From Acetofilamentum sp. (GTDB lineage Bacteria; Bacteroidota; Bacteroidia; Bacteroidales; JAFGXI01), in the NCBI GenBank assembly GCA_020720565.1, contig DYOK01000029.1, positions 1 through 18,378 on the forward strand: 18,378 nt of DNA. The letters run 5' to 3'. The translations under genes were made by a program, and so were the position numbers. Under the pieces are notes generated by a model. That model ran no database searches and was not told the DNA's origin. It saw nothing but the letters and a program-made list of their open reading frames with translations. Positions 5,563 through 12,290 of the stretch are shown piece by piece. Positions within the stretch are counted from its first letter, which is position 1, and every line of letters starts with the position of its first letter.

Positions 5563-6204
5563 TAATATTTTTTTCGGACATCGACCAGCGTAACCACATA
5601 CTTTTGTTTAAATATTATTTTTCGGATATTTTTTTACACCCTTTCTACTACACAGCAACTTGAGAAAACTAAAAACGTCAATGGTAGTGTTCCCAAAGGG
5701 AATATATCGAGACATGTGATTCGCTTTGTGCTAAGGCATTGTAACGAAAAAACCTATACATTTTGACTTGCTCTTTTGCCCTTTTTCTGCGTTACAAATT
5801 TTGCTAAGAGTCGCAAGCTATTAGCTACAATTTGTGTCTTGAAAAAGAACAAAATATCTGCGTCAATTCTGCACATCTTATTCCGTTACAAAGCCTAAGC
5901 GTTCTTGATACGCTTTCAAGCGAAAGCTACTCGAACTGACTGGTACGGCTTTATTATTAACAATTAGACAGCATTAATATTAAATATAATAGATTTTAAC
6001 GTTATCATATCAAATATTATTTAATCATAACTTCGGCAAACAAAAATCAGAACATTCATATTGCTTTAAATCAGATATTTAAATACGATTTAATAGCTTA
6101 TTAAGTACTGATTTTGCTCGAAAAAAATGTAAAATTGACATTTTTTAGAATCTTGTGTAATGAAAAGTTGTATCTTGTCGGGCTGATTTTTATAATAAAA
6201 AAGT
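5563..6204. other. Long intergenic region upstream of accA
   Basis: No protein-like frame was found on either strand in these 640 bases. The region holds a pair of direct repeats (AATATTNTTTTTCGGAYAT-like, 5564-5581 and 5611-5629), a small hairpin TTCCC-AAA-GGGAA (5690-5702), the long imperfect palindrome at 5729-5901, and a hairpin GCTTTC-AAGC-GAAAGC (5912-5927). From 5950 on it is very AT-rich. The accA promoter should lie at the right end: TATCTTG at 6171-6177 is one base short of the usual TAnnTTTG, so I do not call it separately. Confidence 0.6.
5729..5901. repeat. Long imperfect palindrome (possible miniature element or structured RNA)
   Basis: The outer arms, TGCTAAGGCATTGTAACG (5729-5746) and CGTTACAAAGCCTAAGCG (5884-5901), match as reverse complements in 15 of 18 positions. 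The inner arms, ACAAATTTTGCTAA (5794-5807) and TTAGCTACAATTTGT (5821-5835), also match with one insertion and one mismatch. Both pairs share the same centre near 5815, and the stretches between (TTTTGACTTG...CTTTTTC against GAAAAAG...GTCAA) are partly complementary as well. The whole would fold into one long hairpin. It encodes nothing obvious. It resembles a miniature inverted-repeat element or a dispersed intergenic repeat, but no flanking target duplication was identified. Confidence 0.55.
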
Positions 6205-7155
6205 ATGAATCTATTAGACTTTGAAGAACCTATTGGTAAGCTACAAGAACAACTTGAGAGCCTTAAAAAAACCGAATTAGAAAGTGGTGTTGCGATGAAA
6301 GAAGCGATTACTGCTATCGAGAATAAAATTCAAGAAAAAAGGGAAGATATATTCAAAAATCTAACGTCTTGGCAACGTGTTCAACTTTCGAGACATCCCG
6401 ATAGACCTTATACTCTGGCTTACATCAATGCCGTAACCAATGGCGATTTTATGGAAATGCATGGCGACCGTAATGTCAAAGACGATAAAGCGATGGTTGG
6501 TGGGTTTGGGTCAATCGATGGGCACACCGTAATGTTTATTGGTCAACAAAAGGGAATTAATACCAAAATGCGTCAGTTACGAAATTTTGGCATGGCGAAT
6601 CCTGAAGGCTACAGAAAAGCATTACGTTTGATGAAATTAGCAGAGAAATTCAACAAGCCTATTGTGACTTTTATCGATACCCCGGGTGCATATCCTGGTT
6701 TGGAAGCCGAAGAACGTGGTCAAGGCGAAGCCATTGCGCGCAACTTATACGAAATGTTCAAACTTAAAGTACCTGTCATTTGTGTCATAATTGGCGAAGG
6801 TGCTTCGGGTGGTGCATTAGGTATTGGAATTGGCGACCGTGTATTAATGCTCGAAAACACTTGGTATTCAGTTATTTCGCCAGAATCTTGTTCTTCTATT
6901 CTCTGGCGTAGCTGGGAATTTAAAGCAAAAGCTGCCGACGCACTAAAATTGACTGCCGACCATATGAAAAAGAATGGTTTGATTGACGGAATTATAAAAG
7001 AACCAGTTGGTGGTGCCCATTCCGATCATGACAAAATGTTTGACACTGTCAAAAAACGAATCAAAAAAGAAATTAAAGAACTCGAAGCAATGTCGCCAGA
7101 AGAACGCATTGCCGAACGTATCAAAAAATTCTCCGACATGGGGGTATATGCATAA
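6205..7155 (+). CDS. accA: Acetyl-CoA carboxylase carboxyltransferase subunit alpha
   Basis: The alpha subunit works with AccD to move the carboxyl group from biotin on AccB to acetyl-CoA, giving malonyl-CoA, the first committed step of fatty-acid synthesis in the cytoplasm. The 316 residues match the usual bacterial length. Seen: an N-terminal coiled-coil-like helix beginning LLDFEEPIGKLQEQLESLKK (3-22), SRHPDRPYTLAYI (about 62-74), the FGMANPEGYRKALRLMKLAEKF helix region (about 128-149), VTFIDTPGAYPGLEAEERGQ (about 154-173) and the oxyanion-hole region GEGASGGALGIGIGDRV (about 197-213), followed by the SPESCSSILWR motif (about 225-235), all diagnostic. It is preceded by the long intergenic region and followed after eight bases by a strong terminator, so it is transcribed alone. 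accD is not in the window. Confidence 0.97.
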   Translation: MNLLDFEEPIGKLQEQLESLKKTELESGVAMKEAITAIENKIQEKREDIFKNLTSWQRVQLSRHPDRPYTLAYINAVTNGDFMEMHGDRNVKDDKAMVGGFGSIDGHTVMFIGQQKGINTKMRQLRNFGMANPEGYRKALRLMKLAEKFNKPIVTFIDTPGAYPGLEAEERGQGEAIARNLYEMFKLKVPVICVIIGEGASGGALGIGIGDRVLMLENTWYSVISPESCSSILWRSWEFKAKAADALKLTADHMKKNGLIDGIIKEPVGGAHSDHDKMFDTVKKRIKKEIKELEAMSPEERIAERIKKFSDMGVYA

Positions 7156-7162
7156 GCAATTT

Positions 7163-7192
7163 AAGCTGTTCCGAAACGAACAGCTTTTTTTT
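7163..7192 (+). terminator. Rho-independent terminator of accA
   Basis: AAGCTGTTC (7163-7171) and GAACAGCTT (7178-7186) pair perfectly over nine bases around a six-base loop, followed by an unbroken T run to 7192. It begins eight bases after the accA stop codon. Confidence 0.92.
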
Positions 7193-7277
7193 ATGTTTAT
7201 CACATGTATCTTACCATCATTCGAAACATACTTTATCGTTAGTATTATTAATAAGCTATAATATTGATAAAAAACAA

Positions 7278-7308
7278 GTTACAAACACAGAAAATTGGTC
7301 GAAGACCT
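7278..7308 (-). repeat. Dispersed intergenic element, copy 2
   Basis: Read on the minus strand: AGGTCTTCGACC (7308-7297), eleven bases, TTTGTAAC (7285-7278). Same two blocks and same spacing as the copy at 2611-2641, in the opposite orientation. It lies about 30 bases before the start codon of the aminotransferase gene, where the promoter or leader of that gene is expected. Confidence 0.6.
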
Positions 7309-7338
7309 TAATTAGCATATTCAAATCAAAACAGAAAA

Positions 7339-8439
7339 ATGATACAAGTTAATCAAAGTGGAGCCAAGTACTCGGCCATAGTAGGAATCGGTGAAAAATT
7401 AAAGCAACTTGAACAATCGACCGGTCAAAAATATCTTCGGCTCAACAGAGGAATACCATCGGTTTGCACTATCGATTTATCAGAAATTATCCCTCTAATC
7501 GATTTTAACTCGGCCGAATTACAAAATTATCCACCTAATTCTGGATTAAACACGCTACATCAAGCGATTAATGCCCACTATTTTAACCATAAAACCAAAG
7601 TAGAAAACATATTTATCACGGCTGGTGGGATGAATGCTTTAGATTTGATTTTTCGAACACTTAAAACCACCAAAGTTTGGTTACCTGAATTTTTTTGGGG
7701 TGCCTATGCTAATGTTTTGACAATTAACAAAATTGAATTTGCATTTTATTCCACATACGACGTATTATTTCAAAAAGAATTTTCGGAAGGGGAAACTGTT
7801 TTAATTGGCGACCCAAACAATCCATTAGGTAACAAATACGACGACCAGCTTTTACTCCAGATCGTTGATAAACTTGATCATCGGAACGTGAATATTGTTT
7901 GGGATAGCCCTTACAGAAAACTCTTTTACGAAAACGACTATTTTTACGAAAAACTCCTATCCTATCCTCATGTGATTATTGCCGATAGTTTTAGCAAGTC
8001 GTTGGGATTGAGTGGACAACGAATAGGTTTTGTGCATTCGCTCGATAACGCATTTAACATCGAATTCAATACCAATTTATTATATGTAACCAACGGGGTT
8101 AATGCTTTTGGTCAAATTTTAGTTGAAAAGCTGCTCACTACACCCGAAGGCCAAAAAGCTGCTTTCGAATTTAGAGCAAAAACTAGAATCGATATGATAA
8201 AAAATATCGAATACTTGAAAAACAAAGGATTATTGGCCGAGGAATTCTACCAAGACTCAGAACCTATCGGTATTTTTACGGTCGTCAACATGAGCGAAGA
8301 TGAATTACTCAAGCACCATATTGGAAGCGTCGGCCTTTACTACTTTACAAAAAATTCAAAAGCATTAGCATCGAAATATTCTAGGTTGTGTATTTCTGTC
8401 CCTCATCAAGAATTAAAAAGCTATTTCGATTTAATGTAA
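7339..8439 (+). CDS. Aminotransferase class I/II, fold-type I PLP enzyme, substrate unknown
   Basis: The protein has 366 residues and the layout of aspartate aminotransferase-like PLP enzymes, somewhat short. Visible: NYPPNSGLNTLHQAINAHYF (63-82), the phosphate-binding ITAGGMNALDLIF (93-105), an aromatic region VWLPEFFWGAYANV (113-126), DPNNPLGN (158-165) with the Asn contacting PLP, VWDSPYRK (187-194) with Asp189, and SFSKSLGLSGQRIGF (217-231) containing the Schiff-base Lys220 and Arg228. All cofactor residues are present, so it should be active, as a transaminase or a related lyase. The substrate cannot be read from sequence; histidinol-phosphate, aromatic and alanine-type enzymes are all possible. 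It is preceded by a dispersed repeat rather than a recognisable promoter and is followed at once by a sequence similar to the same repeat. It does not appear to be in an operon. Confidence 0.85.
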   Translation: MIQVNQSGAKYSAIVGIGEKLKQLEQSTGQKYLRLNRGIPSVCTIDLSEIIPLIDFNSAELQNYPPNSGLNTLHQAINAHYFNHKTKVENIFITAGGMNALDLIFRTLKTTKVWLPEFFWGAYANVLTINKIEFAFYSTYDVLFQKEFSEGETVLIGDPNNPLGNKYDDQLLLQIVDKLDHRNVNIVWDSPYRKLFYENDYFYEKLLSYPHVIIADSFSKSLGLSGQRIGFVHSLDNAFNIEFNTNLLYVTNGVNAFGQILVEKLLTTPEGQKAAFEFRAKTRIDMIKNIEYLKNKGLLAEEFYQDSEPIGIFTVVNMSEDELLKHHIGSVGLYYFTKNSKALASKYSRLCISVPHQELKSYFDLM

Positions 8440-8541
8440 GTTCTTCGACCAATTCATTGGTAGTTATAAAATCAAATAAACAGATCGAACACATAAGATG
8501 TAAAAATATCAATTTGCTCGACAAGCTTAAACACAAAGTAT

Positions 8542-8549
8542 TATCTTTG
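8542..8549 (+). promoter_or_regulatory. Promoter -7 element of the small membrane protein-mazG unit
   Basis: TATCTTTG is an exact TAnnTTTG and is followed by GCACG, a context common at Bacteroidota promoters. The start of transcription would be near 8556 and the leader about 14 bases. The nearest TTG upstream (8514-8516) is too far, so the -33 part is not clear. Confidence 0.55.
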
Positions 8550-8569
8550 CACGAAACAATAAAGCAAAA

Positions 8570-8821
8570 ATGACAGCCTTTATATTATCCCTATTTTTAG
8601 TTGCAGTTGCAGGTATATTACTAGCAACCAGTATCTTGTTTAAGAAAATCTTATTCGGACAAACCGGTAAATTCCCCAACACTTCGGTTGGACATAATCC
8701 TAACATGCAAAAACTAGGAATTTCTTGTGCCAAAGGCGATGCCGCAAAAGAGTTTCGTCAATCGCGCGAAGTTTTAGGTTGCTCTACCGATAAAACAGGC
8801 AGCGGTTGTGCTTGCGGTTAA
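8570..8821 (+). CDS. Small single-span membrane protein with C-terminal cysteines
   Basis: The protein has 83 residues. Residues 2-24 form one hydrophobic helix; then come FKKILFGQTGKFPNTSVGHNPNMQKLGISCAK-like features: two lysines, KFPNTSVGHN (34-43), and a polar tail with cysteines 53, 71, 80 and 82, the last two in GCACG at the very end. From memory, Bacteroidota have a family of very small 'membrane or secreted' proteins with a similar FPNTHVG-N-x(n)-GI-C pattern, but no function is known. The C-terminal Cys arrangement could bind a metal or iron-sulphur centre or form disulphides; this is inference. It has a promoter 20-30 bases upstream and the mazG start codon lies 13 bases after its stop, so the two are very likely co-transcribed. 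Confidence 0.75.
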   Translation: MTAFILSLFLVAVAGILLATSILFKKILFGQTGKFPNTSVGHNPNMQKLGISCAKGDAAKEFRQSREVLGCSTDKTGSGCACG

Positions 8822-8834
8822 TGATCCTCTTAAA

Positions 8835-9620
8835 ATGACACATACCAAAGCAGAAAAATTAGAAGCCATTGGTCGTTTACTCGACATTATGGACGAATTG
8901 CGTTTAGCTTGTCCGTGGGATCAAAAACAAACCTTCGAAACGCTCCGAAAATTAACCATTGAAGAAACTTTCGAGCTGACCGAAGCCATCGATGAAAAAA
9001 ATCACGCCGAAATCTCAAAAGAATTAGGCGATTTACTTTTGCATATCGTGTTTTACTCAAAATTGGGCGAAGAAATTAATCAATTCGACATGGCCGATGT
9101 AGCCAATCAAATTTCTGACAAGCTAATTTATCGACACCCTCATATATACGGCGACGTTAAAGTACAAAATGCCAACGAAGTACTCCAAAACTGGGAAGCC
9201 CTTAAATTGAAAGAAAAAGCTGACAAAAGGGTGCTCGATGGCGTACCTAAAGCCCTACCCGCTCTTGTTAAAGCCAATAGAATCCAAGAAAAAGTGCGCG
9301 GTGTTGGTTTCGATTGGGACGACAAAACCCAAATTTGGGACAAAGTAGAAGAAGAACTCAACGAATTAAAAGTCGAAATGCTTCAAGATGAAAATTTCGA
9401 GAGAGCCGAAGCCGAATTTGGCGACTTGCTTTTTTCGATGATCAATGCAGCGCGTTTATATGGTATCGACCCAGAAATTGCATTGGAACGTACCAACAAA
9501 AAGTTTATCAAACGCTTTAACTATCTTGAAGAAAATACCATCAGAAAAGGACTTTCCCTTCACGATATGGACTTAGAAGCCATGAACAAGATTTGGAATC
9601 AAGCTAAAAAATTCGATTAA
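8835..9620 (+). CDS. mazG: Nucleoside triphosphate pyrophosphohydrolase MazG
   Basis: MazG hydrolyses (d)NTPs to the monophosphate and pyrophosphate, clearing abnormal nucleotides and, in E. coli, affecting (p)ppGpp levels. Two MazG domains are seen: the first with CPWD (26-29), the metal-binding EExxE pattern (Glu43, Glu44, Glu47) and ELGDLL (63-68); the second with VEEELNELKVE and AEFGDLLFSMINAARLYGIDPE near the C-terminus. The 261 residues fit the family. I chose ATG at 8835, which gives the typical MTHTKAEKLEAIGRLLDIMDELR start; an in-frame GTG at 8808 would add nine untypical residues and overlap the preceding gene. It forms an operon with the small membrane protein before it and possibly with the PAP2 gene 32 bases later. 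Confidence 0.95.
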   Translation: MTHTKAEKLEAIGRLLDIMDELRLACPWDQKQTFETLRKLTIEETFELTEAIDEKNHAEISKELGDLLLHIVFYSKLGEEINQFDMADVANQISDKLIYRHPHIYGDVKVQNANEVLQNWEALKLKEKADKRVLDGVPKALPALVKANRIQEKVRGVGFDWDDKTQIWDKVEEELNELKVEMLQDENFERAEAEFGDLLFSMINAARLYGIDPEIALERTNKKFIKRFNYLEENTIRKGLSLHDMDLEAMNKIWNQAKKFD

Positions 9621-9652
9621 GCTCGGCCTAAGATCTTAAGAAAAATTTATAT

Positions 9653-10462
9653 ATGAAAAAGCTGACCGCTCTAATTTCGTTACTCATACTGATAAAAAGC
9701 AGCAGTTTATTTTCGCAAAACGACACCGTTCGCGTTTATCCCAATGGGTCATATTTTGTGTCGTATTTAGTGGATACCAAAGACGCCGTGATAGCTCCAA
9801 TAAAATGGAAACCGCTAGAATGGGCTGCCTTTGGTGCAGTTGCAGGACTGACATTTCTAAGCTATCAATACGACGCCGAAATTCAAAAATACTTTCAAAG
9901 TAGACAAACCGATTTGGGGAAAAATATCAGTCAACATGGCTTTGAACCATTTGGAAGCGGGGTCTATTCTATGCCCCTGATGGGGATTTTTTATGCTCAA
10001 GGTGCTATTTGGAAAAACCAAAGAAGTAAGAAAGTGGCCCTAATGGGCATAAAAGCTTATTTAGTTGCAGGGCTTTTAGTTAATATCCCCAAAATTACGA
10101 TTGGCCGACATCGTCCTTATCAGGACACGCCATCTGATCCTAATCAATTCGAAGGGCCAATCACTTTTTCGTACAAATCGTTTCCTTCGGGTCATACAAC
10201 TGCGGCTTTTGCTGTGGCCACGGTTATTGCTTCGGAATACCAAAGCACCATTTGGGTGCCCATTTTAAGTTATACGGTTGCAGCCATGAGCGGGATGTCG
10301 AGAATATACGACAATAAACACTGGGCAAGCGATGTGGTTTTTGGCGCTGCTTTAGGTTGGTCGATAGGCAAATTGGTTCATCGTTCGACCGCTTGGAAAA
10401 TAAAAACCGTACCTATTGTGGGCTCTGAACAAATGGGTTTATCGCTCAATTATCAGTTCTAA
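9653..10462 (+). CDS. PAP2 superfamily phosphatase, exported or membrane-associated
   Basis: Acid phosphatase of the PAP2 (type 2 phosphatidic acid phosphatase) superfamily, acting on lipid or other phosphate esters such as undecaprenyl pyrophosphate or lipid phosphates; the true substrate is unknown. The three signature motifs are complete: K-x6-RP (Lys147, Arg154-Pro155), PSGH (178-181) and SR-x5-H-x3-D (Ser216-Arg217, His223, Asp227), so the enzyme should be active. The first 22 residues (MKKLTALISLLILIKSSSLFSQ) form a signal peptide ending before a polar region, and hydrophobic helices follow at about 55-70, 132-146, 184-196 and 202-213, so it faces the periplasm. It begins 32 bases after mazG with no promoter between and is probably read from that operon. 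A repeat element starts at its stop codon. Confidence 0.92.
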   Translation: MKKLTALISLLILIKSSSLFSQNDTVRVYPNGSYFVSYLVDTKDAVIAPIKWKPLEWAAFGAVAGLTFLSYQYDAEIQKYFQSRQTDLGKNISQHGFEPFGSGVYSMPLMGIFYAQGAIWKNQRSKKVALMGIKAYLVAGLLVNIPKITIGRHRPYQDTPSDPNQFEGPITFSYKSFPSGHTTAAFAVATVIASEYQSTIWVPILSYTVAAMSGMSRIYDNKHWASDVVFGAALGWSIGKLVHRSTAWKIKTVPIVGSEQMGLSLNYQF

Positions 10463-10493
10463 GGTTTTCGACCTGTTTTTTTTATTTTGTAAC
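10462..10493 (+). repeat. Dispersed intergenic element, copy 3
   Basis: AGGTTTTCGACC (10462-10473), twelve bases, TTTGTAAC (10486-10493). It matches the copies at 2611 and 7278 with one base changed in the first block and one extra spacer base. It begins on the last base of the PAP2 stop codon. The spacer is a long T run, so the hairpin AGGT/ACCT plus Ts might also work as a weak terminator. Confidence 0.6.
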
Positions 10494-10547
10494 GTGCTTT
10501 AAAACAATATATTAGCTTAATACTATTTGACACAATAATTTTACTAA

Positions 10548-10577
10548 GGCCTTAAATCTGATATCCATCTTAAGGCC
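10548..10577. repeat. GGCCTTAA/TTAAGGCC inverted repeat
   Basis: GGCCTTAA (10548-10555) and TTAAGGCC (10570-10577) are exact reverse complements separated by 14 bases that contain GATATC. It lies between the PAP2 and thioredoxin genes. It may be a stem ending the upstream transcript (seven A follow, not T) or an operator for the gene that starts at 10691. Confidence 0.4.
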
Positions 10578-10690
10578 AACGTTAAAAAAACTTAATTAAT
10601 GGCATTTTTTTTGTAAAAAAAGGCACTTGTATATGGCTTTTTACATAGCTTTAAATTTTCAAAAATCTTATAATCAATATTCATAAATAT

Positions 10691-12160
10691 ATGAAAAAGT
10701 ATTTTATCTATCTTATTGCTATTTTGATACTTGCACCAATCTTAAGTATGGGACAAGGCTACAAAATTAAAATTAAAGTCAAAGGGGTTTCGGACACTAC
10801 CGCGTATTTAGGGAACTATTATGCCGATAAAAAATACGCCATCGACACCATTCGTCTCGACAAAACTGGATCTGGTACATTCGAGGGGACTGAACCATTG
10901 AAAGGCGGTATTTATATGGTTTTATTCCCTTCGATGAATTTAAATTATTTCGAATTGTTAGTCGACAACAACGAACAAAACTTTAGTTTAGAGACCGATA
11001 CTTTAGATTTTACAAAATACATGAAAGTAAAGGGCTCGCCACAAAATACGGCTTTCTTTGAATTTCATCAACATATGTCGCAGTTGAACCAAGTGAATAT
11101 TCCCATACAAAAAAGAATGCAGGCTTTACCAACTGGTAGCGATTCTTTGGAAATATACAAAGACATGTTAAGCAAAAGCGAAACCGAACTTAAAGCATAT
11201 TGGGCCGATTTAGTCAAACAATGGGACGGAAAATTGTTTGGTGCCATAATCAACGCCATGATCGATGTTGAAATCCCCGAAATGACAGTGCCCGAAAATA
11301 TCGCCAATAAGGATTCGGCACAACAAATGATGAAATACATCTACCATAAAGACCATTACTTCGACCATATTAACTTAAAAGACGACAGAATGATACGCAC
11401 GCCTTTTTTGGCCTCACGTATCGACCAATTTATGACCAAAGTTGTCGTTCAACATCCCGATTCGGTAATTAAAGAAGGTGTAAAACTAATTGAAACCGCT
11501 AGAGGAACCGAAGAGAATTTTAGTTATTTGGTACGCTACATGTTTGGATACAAAGACAAATCGAAACTAATGGGCATGGATAAGGTATTTGTCGAAATAT
11601 CGGAACGTTACTATTTAACAGGACAAGCTACTTGGGCCGATTCTGCATTTATCGAAAAAGTTCGCGACAGAGTGGCCAAAGAAAAACCCAATTTAATTGG
11701 TAACACTGCACCTCGCCTCGATAAACTCGAAACACTCGAAAAGCAATTTGTCAGTTTAAGCGACCTTAAAAACAAGTACATTATTGTGGCATTTTGGGAA
11801 CCCAATTGTGGACACTGCAAAAAAACTATTCCCGCTTTATATCACACATATAAAGACCTTAAACAAAACGGGTTCGATGTTCAAACACTGTCCATTTGCA
11901 CACAACCAGAAAGAGAACCTTGGGAAAAATTTATCGAAGAAAAGGAATTATTCGATTGGATTAATGCATACGATAAATATAATTTCAATAATTTTAGGTT
12001 GAATTACGACATCTATTCTACTCCAACATTGTATCTCTTAGATAAAGACAAAAAGATAATTGGAAAAAGATTGGCTGTCGAGCAAATTGAACAAATCATC
12101 TACAGTTTAGAAGGTAAAAAAGCACCTACTAGGCCAAAATCAGAAACCGATTCTCATTAA
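10691..12160 (+). CDS. TlpA-like thioredoxin-fold protein with DUF4369/DUF5106-type N-terminal region
   Basis: The protein has 489 residues and is exported by an N-terminal signal peptide (about 1-22, MKKYFIYLIAILILAPILSMGQG). Residues about 23-120 form the beta-rich DUF4369-like domain (AIDTIRLDKTGSGTFEG, GIYMVLFPSMNLNYFELLVD); about 120-330 is a helical DUF5106-like part; about 335-470 is a TlpA/AhpC-type thioredoxin domain with the active site WEPNCGHCKK, Cys373 and Cys376, and a STPTLYLLDKD cis-proline strand near 440. In this phylum such proteins are periplasmic or cell-surface thiol-disulphide oxidoreductases whose partners are mostly unknown. The gene stands alone, with 228 bases upstream holding repeats and an AT-rich leader, and it ends at a strong terminator. 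No lipobox is seen in the signal peptide. The domain names come from recall of the family pattern. Confidence 0.87.
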   Translation: MKKYFIYLIAILILAPILSMGQGYKIKIKVKGVSDTTAYLGNYYADKKYAIDTIRLDKTGSGTFEGTEPLKGGIYMVLFPSMNLNYFELLVDNNEQNFSLETDTLDFTKYMKVKGSPQNTAFFEFHQHMSQLNQVNIPIQKRMQALPTGSDSLEIYKDMLSKSETELKAYWADLVKQWDGKLFGAIINAMIDVEIPEMTVPENIANKDSAQQMMKYIYHKDHYFDHINLKDDRMIRTPFLASRIDQFMTKVVVQHPDSVIKEGVKLIETARGTEENFSYLVRYMFGYKDKSKLMGMDKVFVEISERYYLTGQATWADSAFIEKVRDRVAKEKPNLIGNTAPRLDKLETLEKQFVSLSDLKNKYIIVAFWEPNCGHCKKTIPALYHTYKDLKQNGFDVQTLSICTQPEREPWEKFIEEKELFDWINAYDKYNFNNFRLNYDIYSTPTLYLLDKDKKIIGKRLAVEQIEQIIYSLEGKKAPTRPKSETDSH

Positions 12161-12165
12161 AACAC

Positions 12166-12188
12166 AAGCCCCTAAAAGGGGCTTTTTT
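12166..12188 (+). terminator. Rho-independent terminator after the thioredoxin gene
   Basis: AAGCCCCT (12166-12173) and AGGGGCTT (12177-12184) pair exactly around a three-base AAA loop, followed by Ts to 12188. It begins five bases after the stop codon. This is the most GC-rich stem in the window. Confidence 0.93.
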
Positions 12189-12258
12189 ATTGAATATCAA
12201 TTAAAAAAAATTGTATAAAACATTGTATTAGGGTTCGCTTTAATCGAAAAAACTACTA

Positions 12259-12266
12259 TATCTTTG
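12259..12266 (+). promoter_or_regulatory. Promoter -7 element of rocD
   Basis: TATCTTTG, an exact TAnnTTTG followed by GCACC, almost the same context as the element at 8542. Transcription would begin near 12273 and the leader would be about 18 bases. The -33 side shows TTCG at 12234, slightly too far away. The preceding terminator isolates rocD, so a promoter is required here. Confidence 0.6.
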
Positions 12267-12290
12267 CACCAAATTTAACAAATCTATCAG

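Noticed and set aside
6135..6163. TTGACA, 17 bases, TAATGA upstream of accA, like an E. coli sigma70 promoter
   Set aside because: Bacteroidota primary sigma factors use TTG and TAnnTTTG, and the -10 match is poor; most likely chance in AT-rich DNA.
6160..6186. Eight-codon frame MKSCILSG before accA as a leader peptide
   Set aside because: Too short, overlaps the likely promoter region, and no attenuator structure follows it.
8808..8834. GTG start that would extend MazG by nine residues
   Set aside because: It overlaps the preceding gene and the added residues are not typical; ATG at 8835 gives the normal family start.
9629..9640. TAAGATCTTA palindrome between mazG and the PAP2 gene as a terminator
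   Set aside because: The stem is self-complementary without a loop and has no T run; the short gap suggests read-through.
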